Assembly: GCA_940671915.1 (NCBI GenBank)
Contig: CALNVZ010003434.1
Span: forward strand, 24,314,185-24,378,184
Direction of reading: 5' to 3'
Source of the DNA: Paracentrotus lividus
Lineage: Eukaryota; Echinodermata; Echinoidea; Camarodonta; Echinidae
Length of the DNA: 64,000 nt
Shown one piece after another: positions 23,234 to 32,841 of the stretch. How positions within the stretch are numbered: the first letter of the stretch is position 1; every line of letters starts with the position of its first letter. The notes beneath the pieces are model-generated. The model searched no databases, had not been told where the DNA came from, and saw nothing but the letters and a program-made list of their open reading frames with translations. The translations under genes were made by a program, and so were the position numbers.

Positions 23234-24660
23234 CATTTAAAAAGCAAATTTAATACAGTAATAAAACTTAATAGTCTGCTTCTATGTGCTTCCTGCTCTT
23301 GAAACCAGGTCTAGACCATTCATGTTTATAGATGCATGACTTTATTGAGCATTAATTTGTAATTTATTATTCCATTTTTTATAGATCATATCACTTTTAT
23401 AATCTTTTTTTTTTTTTTTTTTGGTCTAGATAATCATATCCTTTTTTCGTAAAGCCAATATGAACCAGCAGCCTTGTATAGCACCACCTCAAATCCTCAA
23501 GTCAACTAATCAAATCTACCCCATTTTCTAACCCACAATGCACCGAGTAGTGTGGTCTGATAATTTAGACCCATGATAACATACTATTTCATTCAGTTGT
23601 AATACATTTATACCGCAATAATTACACTAAAAAGTATGTTACCAAATGGCAAATACAAGTATTCTTCCCCTAAAAGACATTTTAATTTCCCTACATGCAA
23701 ATAAAGTTATAGGATAGTTGATTCATTTACTATTAAATTTCAAAAGGTAAGACTATACCTATTTAGAACACACAGTCAAAGAGATTGTTGGTCAGTTCAA
23801 TCTCGCCTTAAATATGAAGTTCTTTTCATTCATAAAGCTGATGTTTTTCACTGATATTTTGTCTTTTACCACACTCTCTTTCCATGTTATTCTTTGTTTT
23901 ACAGTCTATCTGTCACGTTTTTTTTCTCTTTTCTTTCATTATTCTTGGTTTATATCTACTAATCATCCCATTTCTTTACTTATAATGTTTATCTTATTTG
24001 TATTTAAATGTCAATCATTGATTTTTCTTTATTGTGTTAAAATATAATAAGGCTTCGTGTGCGGGCTAGTCGTAGTAAACCCTACCCTAACCCACTCATT
24101 ACTACGAGGTCGATACGTAGTATCGACCTTGTTAACCAAGTCCTTCGAAAAAAGTAAATTTTTTTTTTACCACTTTTTTGTATGATTTTACTATGCCTTT
24201 GATGAAAAAGAACTACACCTAACGATCCTACAAACTTTTTTGTTTACTTTTTCCCAATTTAAATTATAATTTTCTAATGTACACATAGAAAAAAGGGAGA
24301 AAACTCACCGCATTCACTGCCTTGTCCTGGCCGTAGTTCAACCCTATTGGAAATGGCGCCGTCAACACCAACACCAATATACTGGGTTGTTAAAAGAGTC
24401 GTCCCAAATCAACCCAATCAACTCGGCCTGTTACAAAAGTCGGTATCGTCATAGAGCAGGCTCAAATTGCATTCTTCTGTGGTACTATATCCGTTGTGTG
24501 GGCGAACTTGTGTTTCCTCAGATCATCGTACCTCAGCGAATGAAATAAATATATAGGTGGAGTTGACTTGAAGCTTCGCGTAATGCTGATCTTGTCGAAA
24601 GATAAAGTGAATCTCGATTGAAGTCAGCCTAGTATCGATAACTCTTGTTTGGACTGTCAG
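23234..24660. other. No gene assigned; palindrome at 24107-24129 and a minus-strand donor at 24306
   Basis: AT-rich sequence with a poly-T run at about 23406-23422. On the minus strand, AGTGAATGCG followed by the donor GTGAGT (near 24308) ends a GC-richer block that reaches to about 24360. That block lacks a start codon and has no partner exon that I could find. The perfect palindrome AGGTCGATAC-GTA-GTATCGACCT sits at 24107-24129. Confidence 0.4.
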
Positions 24661-24667
24661 CCTTTAT

Positions 24668-24735
24668 TTTGAAAACAGCTTGTTAGTCTTCAAATTATTT
24701 ACCTAGACGTGTGTGTAGTATCTTCAAATTTGAAA
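24668..24735. repeat. Direct repeat copy 1, flanking the pyrimidine tract
   Basis: TTTTGAAAACAGCTTGTTAG ... TTTACCTAGACGTGTGTGTA ... TATCTTCAAATT matches 25712-25770 in the same orientation. The pair brackets the pyrimidine tract. Confidence 0.7.
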
Positions 24736-24839
24736 GATAAAGTAAATCTTGATTGATGTCTGCCTAGCAAGTATATCGCTAAACTTCTTCTTGCGTTGAT
24801 ATTATGGCAAGCATTTGGATCAAACTATTTTTGCCACTG

Positions 24840-25580
24840 CTTTTTTTTATTTATATATTTTAATTTGGCTTTTTCTTTTTTGGAAATTATTTTCAGGCCT
24901 AATTGTTTGTTTCATTTTTTTCGTCCCACCCCCCCCCCCCATTGTTCTCTTCTTCTTTTTTTTTTATATATTTTTTTTCTCCATACTTCTTTTTCTTCTC
25001 TCTCTTCTTTTTTTTCTCCTCACTTTTCTTCTTTTTCTTCTCTTTTTTTGTTTATCTCTCCCTTCTTTTCTCCATCATACTTTTCTTCTTTTTCTTCTTT
25101 CTTTTTTTTTTACCTCTCTCTCAATCTCATCTGATAAGTTATTTCATTTTTTTTTTTTTTTCTGGTCTCCATTCTTTTTTTTTTTCTTTTTTTTCTCTCT
25201 CTAACTCTCTTTCCTCTCTTCCTTTTTCCTCAATGCTTTTCTTCTTCTTTTTTTCTCTCTCTCTCTCTCTCTTTCTGTCTCTTCCCCTTTTTTCTCTCTT
25301 TTTTTTTCTCTCTCTCTCTCTCTTTCTATCTCTTTCCTTTTTTCTCTCGTTTTTTTTCTCTCTCTTTTTCTGTCTCTTCCTTTTTCCTCCATGCTTTTCT
25401 TCTTTTTTTTCTCTCTCTCTCTCTTTCTGTATCAATTTCTCTTTTTTTTTCTCTCTCTCATTTTTTCCTTCCCTTCTCCCCATTTTTTCTCTCTGTTTTC
25501 TTTTCTTTTCTTTTTTTTTTTCTTTCTTGTTTATTGTTTTTATGGTTTATTTTTTCTTATTCTTCTTTTTTATTTAATTA
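24840..25580. repeat. 740-bp polypyrimidine tract
   Basis: The plus strand is almost only T and C across about 740 bases, with runs such as TTTTTTTTCTCTCTCTCTCT. This opens three long low-complexity ORFs on the plus strand (F/S/L) and purine-coded ones on the minus strand (K/E/R). None is a gene. Such tracts can form triplex-type DNA, which is inference here. Confidence 0.95.
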
Positions 25581-25711
25581 TTTGCTTTGACCTCAGTTGA
25601 TATATCGGTCAGCGATATAATCAGAATGGAATGCAAAAGTACTCTCAGAAGTAGTACCTTTACCCTAAAATAGTACCGCAAGGCGTTATTTGTGTTTTCG
25701 CCCTCTACGTT

Positions 25712-25770
25712 CTTTTGAAAACAGCATGTTAGTTTACCTAGATGTGTGTGTCGTATCTTCAAATTCAACT
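25712..25770. repeat. Direct repeat copy 2, flanking the pyrimidine tract
   Basis: TTTTGAAAACAGCATGTTAG, TTTACCTAGATGTGTGTGTC and GTATCTTCAAATT match the copy at 24668-24735. Confidence 0.7.
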
Positions 25771-26433
25771 TTTCAAGTGTGAATTTACTCATTTTCGAAG
25801 GAAAAACAGATGATTGAATACTGATACAAGTTTATCTACATAAAAAACAACGAACTCATCTAGAAAACGGTATGTATAAGTCTTTATTTTCCAATTTATA
25901 AAGTAATTCTTAAAACGCAATCGCGATTCTGTAGTGTAGGTTGTGGGCTCAGAATGTTCCGGTGGTAGCGTGCCCTAACCCTAGTGCGTGGGGGTCACCG
26001 TCAACCCTATCCCTTCACGTAGCAGCAGGCCTCGCGGCGGGATGCTTAACTGCACAAGCACCTTATTTTCTACATATTGTATCAAAATCTTGAGGTTGTC
26101 ACATTTTAATTTGAACAGAAATGAGAAAATCGTGAGTGCAGCGGCAAATAGAATTCGCCTAAACCGATCGCTTGCCATAAATTGCGTTTGATTGACGTGT
26201 AACTTGTTAAGCGCTTTCCAAGAGATATGACAGGTCCGGAGCCGTATTTTAGTCAGCTTGTTGTCCTCGATCTTGTCAGAGAGGGCTTCGTGGAACCCGC
26301 TTGTGGACAAGTTGTTCACTATCCCCGATTTAGTCAAGAAGTTAGACTTATGACGGTTTCATGAAACGCCCCCCTGCCTGGCCGCCGAACACGGCTAAAA
26401 TAAATCGACAAAAGCACGGGCGCCCTTACTTAC
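25771..26433. repeat. Probable dispersed repeat, GC-richer, no gene
   Basis: From about 25940 to 26380 the sequence is GC-richer and has the palindromic GGTTTCATGAAACGCC at its right end. A minus-strand ORF of 118 codons lies in it without any recognised domain. The GTTTCATGAAAC motif is the kind of end often seen on dispersed elements, but I could not find its partner. Confidence 0.4.
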
Positions 26434-26760
26434 CGCAGTGCGATTTGGCCTCGCTCTCGTCGCCCGACCTACGGCTATGCCTTCACCCGTCAATTGCTGC
26501 GTGTAAAAACGCTGCGCCCCACATTTAATCATCGTAAAAGTTTCTCAACGTATGGCAGATTTTAAGACAAAAAACTTGGGATTTTTTACTCACCAGCTTG
26601 CTTGTTCTCTAAACCTGCAACAGAACGCAGAATTTTCAAGTAATAAGATAAATTGAGCGTTCTTTCAAGTTGAAAAAAGCCGGTGATCCAAAATGATGGG
26701 AGTTCCACTTGACTCACGATCCAGCCATTTTTTATTGTTGATGTTTGACGTCATCGCCTC
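26434..26760 (-). promoter_or_regulatory. Candidate minus-strand promoter and first exons (CRE, ATG, three splice donors)
   Basis: Read on the minus strand: a perfect CRE (TGACGTCA, 26746-26753), then ATGGCTGGATC ending at 26718 before the donor GTGAGT, then a 21-base block at 26594-26614 between TTGCAG and GTGAGT, then a block ending at 26434 before GTAAGT. Joining the first two is in frame. The third block is in frame only with a weak acceptor at 26475; with the better-looking acceptor near 26500 it hits a stop at once. It may be a set of 5' exons of a gene running left, or chance. No later exon was found. Confidence 0.22.
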
Positions 26761-27889
26761 ATGAATATTAATGAGGTTTGACACTTTCGCAATTTAGACC
26801 ATCGTTTCAGACCTTTCTTTGTTTTTTAAATGCTATTTTAACTATTTCCGATATAAATTTTACATTTTTGGCTTCATTTTTTTTGTGTTAATTTCTCTTT
26901 AGTTTGTTCTAAGGTATATCTACATATTTTTGAAAAAAAGTTATATCTACCAAGATTACTAAAAAAAAATACATATTTTCATCAGATGTTAATTCTGCGC
27001 CTATTGTGCTAGACTAGTCCCGAAGTCACGCTTACATGCTTCTCGAGTCTGCTATTTTTGTACAGAAGACATCTGCTAGTGTTACAACAAAACAACAACA
27101 AAACAACACAATTTGCCACAAGAAAGGGAAAAATGGGTTCAAAGACAAAGACCCCCTCGACAAGGCCCACCCCCCTAGCAAATACCCCTGCTAAATATCT
27201 AACCCCAACTCTATATGCCTACAGCTGGTAACCCTTTTTTTCTTATAATTCTGAGGGTAATTGTCCTGGGGATAATTAAGGGGTAGTTGTCCTTATAGTT
27301 ATACGGTGAAAACTTATCTCTCATTAGATAAAAAAAAAAATTGTTTTTTTTTTTTCTTTCTTTCTAAAAGCCAAATTAAAAGGAGAACATTGATAAAATG
27401 CATGGTGTATGAAGTCTGATAAAAGGCCACTCAAAGAGATTTTAGCCAGCTATGCTTGCAAGCCATTTTTTTAAAGCATTCAGCGGGATCTTTACTCCTG
27501 AAGACGGACAGTCAATCTGTCCGAGACGTCAAGCACTCTCTACTACTACTACAAACATTCCTCGCGTCTCCCCGTCTAATCTGCATGGTTCACAATCCTT
27601 AATATCAGGACTCAATGGGAAGAATATTTCTACTCTCTATCTCACCTATAATTTTTCTACTTTCTGTAACACTCCATTTCCTCTTCTACTCTCTCAAACA
27701 GTCCTTTTCAGGACTAACCATATGCATGGTGAACCGCAAACCTCGTCACTTGGTAGGCCTATTCGAATCCACCATGCAAGCCTCTTCCTCAACATCTGAA
27801 GAATGCACCGGAAAACTTTATTTTCTCGTTCCGTACATTGAAAGCATTATACCACACAATAGCGAAAACAACAATCTGGCACGACACCC

Positions 27890-27890
<1 letters not shown>
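26761..27890. other. No gene seen; repeat pieces
   Basis: Holds a diverged GGACAA-type piece (about 27180-27300: GTAATTGTCCTGGGGATAATT, GGGGTAGTTGTCC). A short hairpin block CTGAAGACGGACAG-TCAAT-CTGTCCGAGACGTC lies at about 27495-27530. That block resembles sequences often found downstream of reverse-transcriptase ORFs, but no such ORF is visible. Confidence 0.4.

Positions 27891-27891
<1 letters not shown>

Positions 27892-27953
<62 letters not shown>
27892..27953. repeat. (TA)n microsatellite
   Basis: About 60 bases of alternating T and A with a single G interruption. Confidence 0.95.
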
Positions 27954-27956
<3 letters not shown>

Positions 27957-28293
27957 AAGTTACATAACCTTATCGAACGATCATAGTCTATGTACCCCTT
28001 GACAGGTTACCCTGACAATATAATGCAAATTTTTGAAAGAAGATGCTCTCTCCCGAACTTAAACATTTTTGGTTAAAAATTAAAATTATGTTCTAATGTA
28101 GGCTACTCGAAATATGTGCCTCAATGAATGACATGCGCCGGTAAAACCAACCAAACAACAGTAACAACTCAATTTTTAATTCATTTAGACTGTATGCATT
28201 GCAAAATGTAATAGGCCTATACCATTTATAGGCCTAACGGATGCATACTTGTTTTGCGACACTAAAATGTTTGTTATCTCATGTACATTCTTT

Positions 28294-28364
28294 GTTACGT
28301 CATTCAAGTGATCATTACATACATCTATGACGTAACAATCGTTACAAACTATGTGTGACGTAAC
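28294..28364 (+). promoter_or_regulatory. Three TGACGTAAC (CRE/ATF-like) sites upstream of the CIMIP1-like gene
   Basis: TGACGTAAC occurs inverted at 28294-28302 and forward at 28328-28336 and 28356-28364, 224-294 bases before the proposed start codon. A fourth, weaker palindrome TGATGTCATCA follows near 28396. TGACGTAA is a known CREB/ATF or bZIP-type core. Three exact copies within 71 bases upstream of a first exon suggest a promoter. Binding is not shown. Confidence 0.5.
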
Positions 28365-28587
28365 AAAGTATTTTTTCTCGCCGCGCGTACCATTGTGATG
28401 TCATCACTGTCTTGATACTCAACATACTAGCTGGAGCACACATAGCAACGCGTGTGTTGCATGATATATTCATGTTTACAGATTTGCCAGCGCCAGCTAG
28501 CCAGCATAAGAACGAAAAGACAAACTTCAGTGAAATAATAATATATTGCATGGATTTAAATAATAAACCCATTCAAGCAGAAAAATC

Positions 28588-28643
28588 ATGCAAGCTCTCA
28601 ACCCAAAGAAAAATCCTAATTATGTTCAAATTGCAGAAATTTG
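28588..28643 (+). CDS. CIMIP1: CIMIP1-like coding exon 1
   Basis: ATG at 28588 opens 18 codons plus two bases (TG) before GTGAGT at 28644. The residues MQALNPKKNPNYVQIAEI lead into the split Trp and correspond in position to the human N-terminus before IWK. A longer ORF in another frame across the same bases (28412-28651) is ignored. Confidence 0.8.
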
Positions 28644-28939
28644 GTGAGTAAAGAAAAAATGCATAGATCCTAGGTCCACATGGAATTTTGAAATAATGTT
28701 TTAGGTGTAGCGTTTCATTTTCTTTGTATTTTTCCCCCGCTATATAAAAACAAACATTAGTTTTTATCACACTCTGTTCTTTCGTTTCGGTTTGGGGCAG
28801 ACAAAAGTTTTTCAATTTTAATTTATTACGATTTATTGAATTTGTCAATATTCAACAGGCGTACGTAATCGTTTTGCTGGCAATATACTCTTGTCACTCA
28901 GCATTGGTTAATGATAAAAATGTGATATTGTATTCTTGG

Positions 28940-28973
<34 letters not shown>

Positions 28974-30610
28974 ACTTTGAAAGTGGTAAAACTGCTTGAT
29001 TCAGAAGTCAATGAACCCGTTTTTCAATATGTTATCAGATTGAAAGGTCTGTGATTCATTGGAGAGATGAATTTAGAACTTTTTTCATCAATTTCAGCAA
29101 AATAGGGCCTCACGACGAGGACAAAAATAAAGGATTATACAGTGTGTCCCACAAAAAATGCTAATGGCACTTTAGATGGGTATAATATTAAAAATACAAT
29201 ATAATATTATTTATATCTTTACACCCGTAAACTACAATTTGTTTTCTACAACTGGATGAAATTTTATATGTTATGGTCCGAGAATCAGAAAAATATGAGC
29301 ATTTTGTCATTACACATCAGGAAACCTCTCCATCCAAGTTTGTAATGAGTAGTACCGGATGTATTGAATAAACAAACCAAAGTTTGATCATTTATACTTT
29401 GAAACATATTTCAGTAGTAATTATGAAATTTATATCACTGTAAAGTGCAACTCATTACCATTTCAATGATACCACTCTCAGCTCACCAATATCATGTATC
29501 ACTTAACCCCATTGTTTAAAATATGTCTTGCAAAATTGTGAGTGGTTCACTTTCACGCTCATTGGCTCGTTGGGTTTTCTCTTACGCACAATGGAATAAC
29601 GCATCTCAAAGAGCATGAAAGTGAACACTCACAATTTTGCAAGACTTTTTCAAAACAATGGGGTTCAGCGATGCGTGATAGAGCTGAGGGACATATTAGA
29701 ATGGTAATGAGTTGCACTTTACAGTGATATAAATTTCATAATAAATATTTTTTTTAATTATAAATGATCATTCGATATACCCGATACTGAATAGGGTTGC
29801 AGAAAATGAAGTGTAATTTACGAGTGTAGAGATATAAATAATATAATATTGTAGCTCTATTATTATACCCATCTCAAGTGCCATTAGCATTTTTTGTGGA
29901 ACACACTGTATACTGTAATGAAGGCAATTTGCCCTTGAAAATAATGCCCAACAGAGCCCTGTAAAATCTCAAAAGTGTCAACGGCAATAAATAGAGTTTT
30001 TCATGAAATAGGCCTACACTTTTTTTTTATTGCTTATTTATCTAGGAAGGACCATGTGCGCCATGAATACCAGGCATGGCGCAACTGGCCAGATAGGTGG
30101 GGTTTTATTACTAAAGAATACAGCAGAATGAACAATCGTCTAAGAGGAGAACGAGTTTCACCCGACCCTGAAGACAAGTACTTCTATGCTAATTGTGAGC
30201 GCGGGAGTCCAATAGGCCCCGATGACAGCACTTCCCGCCAATTTCAGCCATCCGTCCAATCACTATCGCCGGCTCATTCTGGCGCGAAACTCAAACGGTC
30301 GTCTGCATACAGCAACCTCCCGTCGATAATCAACGGTTCGTCGGGGAAAGATAAGCGATCTCAGGAATCGTCACCGGACGAGGTCGTTCACGACGTCAGC
30401 GATTTCGACGTCGACAAAGCGAAGCCCGCAAAGTTACCCCCGATCACCACCGTCAAACCCACCCCACCGGCTGGCTACGCCCGCACTACGGCTGCTATGA
30501 TTGGCTGGAAACAAGATAATAAGCTGGAGACATTTGGACGAGCACCCAATGAGAGGGGACGTCAAGGCATTTTGAAGCAATTTAATTGGCCAGTGCAAGG
30601 GATCATGTGA
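28588..30610 (+). CDS. CIMIP1: CIMIP1 / C20orf85 (LLC1 family) homologue, two exons
   Basis: The coding exons are 28588-28643 (56 bases) and 30046-30610. Joined, they give 206 residues and a stop at 30608-30610. The junction splits a Trp codon (TG, then G): donor TTTG|GTGAGT, acceptor TTATCTAG|GAAGG. Residues 15-39 read QIAEIWKDHV and then a RNWPDRWGF block. They match the family's conserved N-terminal pattern (DEIWK followed by QNWPQNWGF in the human protein). The C-terminus has MIGWK at about 170-174 and ends NWPVQGIM, like the human IGW and CWPKQGV ends. In vertebrates this is a protein of the ciliary doublet-microtubule lumen. The human protein is 137 residues; here a Ser/Pro-rich linker (about 60-160) makes it longer. 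The 1.4-kb intron contains a palindromic mariner-type element. The start is the only Met in frame in exon 1. Confidence 0.85.
28644..30045 (+). other. CIMIP1-like intron
   Basis: 1402 bases between GTGAGT and TTATTTATCTAG. It holds a poly-T run (28942-28971) and the TA-flanked palindromic element at 29139-29913. Confidence 0.8.
29139..29913. mobile_element. Full-length palindromic mariner-type element, about 775 bp
   Basis: The left end TACAGTGTGTCCCACAAAAA is mirrored by the right end TTTTTGTGGAACACACTGTA. The arms match nearly throughout: GCTAATGGCACTTTAGATGG and CCATCTCAAGTGCCATTAGC; ACAGTGATATAAATTTCAT and its inverse; AAAATTGTGAGTG and CACTCACAATTTT. The whole element can fold into one long hairpin with a centre near 29570. 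It is flanked by TA. The 61-codon ORF at 29542 lies in its centre and arm and is not a gene. It sits in the CIMIP1-like intron. Confidence 0.9.
30046..30610 (+). CDS. CIMIP1: CIMIP1-like coding exon 2 (last)
   Basis: The exon starts at 30046 after TTTATCTAG. Its first G completes the Trp codon. It encodes 187 residues to TGA. Codon use is GC-richer than the surroundings over the Ser-rich linker, as expected for real coding sequence. The 24 codons upstream in the same open frame (29975-30045) are intron and polypyrimidine tract, not protein. Confidence 0.85.
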
Positions 30611-31080
30611 TCAACGGTGACGCCCTTTTAGCATTAGCGACAAAATAACCCAAGAAGTTTCGGCATGCATGTTATCGAATTACTTTGATATACTATACCC
30701 GTATTTTTACAACTTTTGTCTAATGCAAAATTATTATGTAGGGCCTACAGAAAGAGCAAACTATAGGAAATAAACATTTAGGATCATAATTTATCTGTAT
30801 AAGAAGTATTTAATGTTTAGACGAGGAAAAAAATCACCATACACCCCAACAATATTGGCAAAACACATCGTTGTGCTTATAAAGCTTTTGAAAGTGTTAT
30901 TCTTTGAATACATGTTTGCTATTTTAAATTGTGTCACGATATTGGGTAAAATAAATAAAACAAAACATGTTAATGTGTAAGGGGAACAAATAATAAAGTG
31001 TCCCTGAAAAGAAAAACTTTTATAGTGTGCTGACTTTGATACTTTATTTGATCTATAATATTTAAATCACCAAGCAAAAC
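30611..31080 (+). other. Probable CIMIP1-like 3' UTR and poly(A) region
   Basis: AT-rich sequence after the stop. The first AATAAA is at 30769-30774, with further AAATAAATAAA near 30950. Either could be the poly(A) signal. No other gene is seen. Confidence 0.5.
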
Positions 31081-31081
31081 A

Positions 31082-31330
31082 GCAGTGGCGGACCTAGCTT
31101 GATTAGACACAATATACTGTCTTTGAAGGGGCGCATTATTGTTTGTTCATAATCATGGAGCGCCCTTCCAAAGTATTGTGTCTAACCAGACAGGCTTACA
31201 CTTTATATTTTTTAGAGCAAAATTATCACAAATTTACCATGTCTCTCGTGCACCTGTGCCCTGTAACCAGGGGGCTGTCATTAGCCCCCGGGTTACAGCC
31301 CCCCCCCCCCCTGCTGTAACATAAAGAGTT
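31082..31330. repeat. Inverted-repeat region with a 16-bp hairpin
   Basis: AGACACAATATACTGTCTTT with GGGGCGC at about 31107-31135 is mirrored by GCGCCCTTCCAAAGTATTGTGTCT at about 31160-31184. Just right of it, 31261-31298 forms a hairpin: CTGTAACCAGGGGGCT and AGCCCCCGGGTTACAG pair at 15 of 16 positions around a 6-base loop. A 14-base C-run follows. Confidence 0.75.
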
Positions 31331-31734
31331 AGGATGATTACAAACTTAGTAGCCTAGCCAATCGGGATCGTTGCATAGACTTCTTACATTTAAAAAAAAT
31401 AAGAGTCCCTCTGTGAACATTGAATGCTTGTTTCAAATTTGTAATTGATCGAAAATCTTTATGTTACAGCACGTATGTTTTCTTCTTATTCTTCAGGGGA
31501 TCATGGAAGGGTATATCCAAGGCTATATAATTATATTCCAATTTGTTTATAATTATGTAATTTTTGAAGTAATACACATTATTCCATTTATCCTTCTCAT
31601 TCCTCCTTAAACTCCAATTCCCTTTACTTGAGCACGCCTACCCCCCCCCCCACAAAAAAAGGCAATTCAACTAAATTCAGGTGAATATGACATGGAATCA
31701 ATGATTTTATTCCTCTGAAATCGGTGTTGATTGA

Positions 31735-32030
31735 ACGCTAAACGTTTTACAGTAAACGTATGCCCGGAAGCTCTTCCGCCTTTTATATCAAAGAATACTT
31801 CCGGGTCGACATCCGCAGGTTTGATGGTAACGAAGAACAAGATGGCATCATGTATGACGTCTGCGTTGCCATGGTTATTCCCTAGTAACCAATGTTCATT
31901 CTTTTCCGGGGCTTAAAGGAAAGAAATGTAAACATAATAAGGTTAAAGAAAATGAGAAAAAAGACGCCTGTAGGTTCGTGTATCGATCAACGTCCCCCAA
32001 CATTGACTCCCCGTTGCCAAGAAACAGTTT
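31735..32030. promoter_or_regulatory. Promoter-like cluster (ETS, CRE-like, YY1-like, X-box-like sites), gene not found
   Basis: Two ETS-type cores (CCCGGAAGC near 31763 and ACTTCCGGGT near 31798) are followed by AAGATGGC near 31840 (a YY1-like site), ATGACGTC near 31855, and GTTGCCATGG near 31865. A second X-box-like GTTGCCAAGAAAC lies near 32015. X-boxes bind RFX factors that drive ciliary genes. No exon of a gene starting here was recognised on either strand. Short ORFs on both strands (31731-31916 and 31943-32137) have no family match. Confidence 0.4.
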
Positions 32031-32841
32031 TTGATTTTCTTTAAAGGTTGAAAGAGAACGAGGGCATACTTCAAGTAGGTTAAGTCCAAGGGGAAAATAT
32101 CAAGATGATAATTATCTCTTCTTTTAAAATGTATCAAATTGAAATTTCACATTACATCACCACTTACTCCAGCTTCCAGGTTGGTATCGTAATTCCTTAA
32201 TCAAAATCATCTTACAAAATCTTATTACCGAATCTTATTACAGAAAAAGGATAACACGATTTTTACCATCTGATACTGCTCTGTTTTAAGAATTCTAATT
32301 TCATAAAAAAATTTATATTTTTCTTTCTTTTTGTTAGCTCGTAGACTGTACAAAATGATAATAATCTTTTTCAAGGTTTATTATAGTTTATGATATCATT
32401 ATGACAGCGTTTTGTTTTTACCCTCCGCGATTAATTTTCAATTTGGAGCTCAATTTGTCGATAAAACTGCTCAAACTAATAGACGGGAAATTATAATATT
32501 TGTATCACAAATTAACAGAACAGGGATGAGTGACCACAAATAAACATAATTGGAATAAAGCTAATAAGAGTTGAAGGTTAAAAGCTCTTGATCCTATTTG
32601 GCCGTGGAAAGCAAAAATTTGGAAAAAGCTTAAAATAGTGGAATATTAAAATCTCTCAATCCAATACGTTTGTAAATTTGTATACAGAGGAAAGCTCAAA
32701 TAAGAGCTGAAATCGCACAAAAAGGCGGGTAATGTGGAAATCCCTTTCCCTAAGATGAAATTATCAGCAAGTCAATGATTTTTCAACCTGAGTAAACATC
32801 TATAAACTATTACAAAATACCACGTATTCTTTCATTTTAAG
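32031..32841. other. No gene seen
   Basis: AT-rich spacer without clear repeats or exons. Confidence 0.5.

Noticed and set aside
24796-25600. Long plus-strand F/S/L-rich ORFs and minus-strand K/E/R-rich ORFs
   Set aside because: They come from the near-pure pyrimidine tract. Any frame stays open in such sequence.
29975-30045. N-terminal 24 codons of the single-exon 211-residue ORF as part of the CIMIP1-like protein
   Set aside because: They cover the polypyrimidine tract and acceptor TTATCTAG. The family N-terminus is instead restored by the upstream exon 28588-28643.
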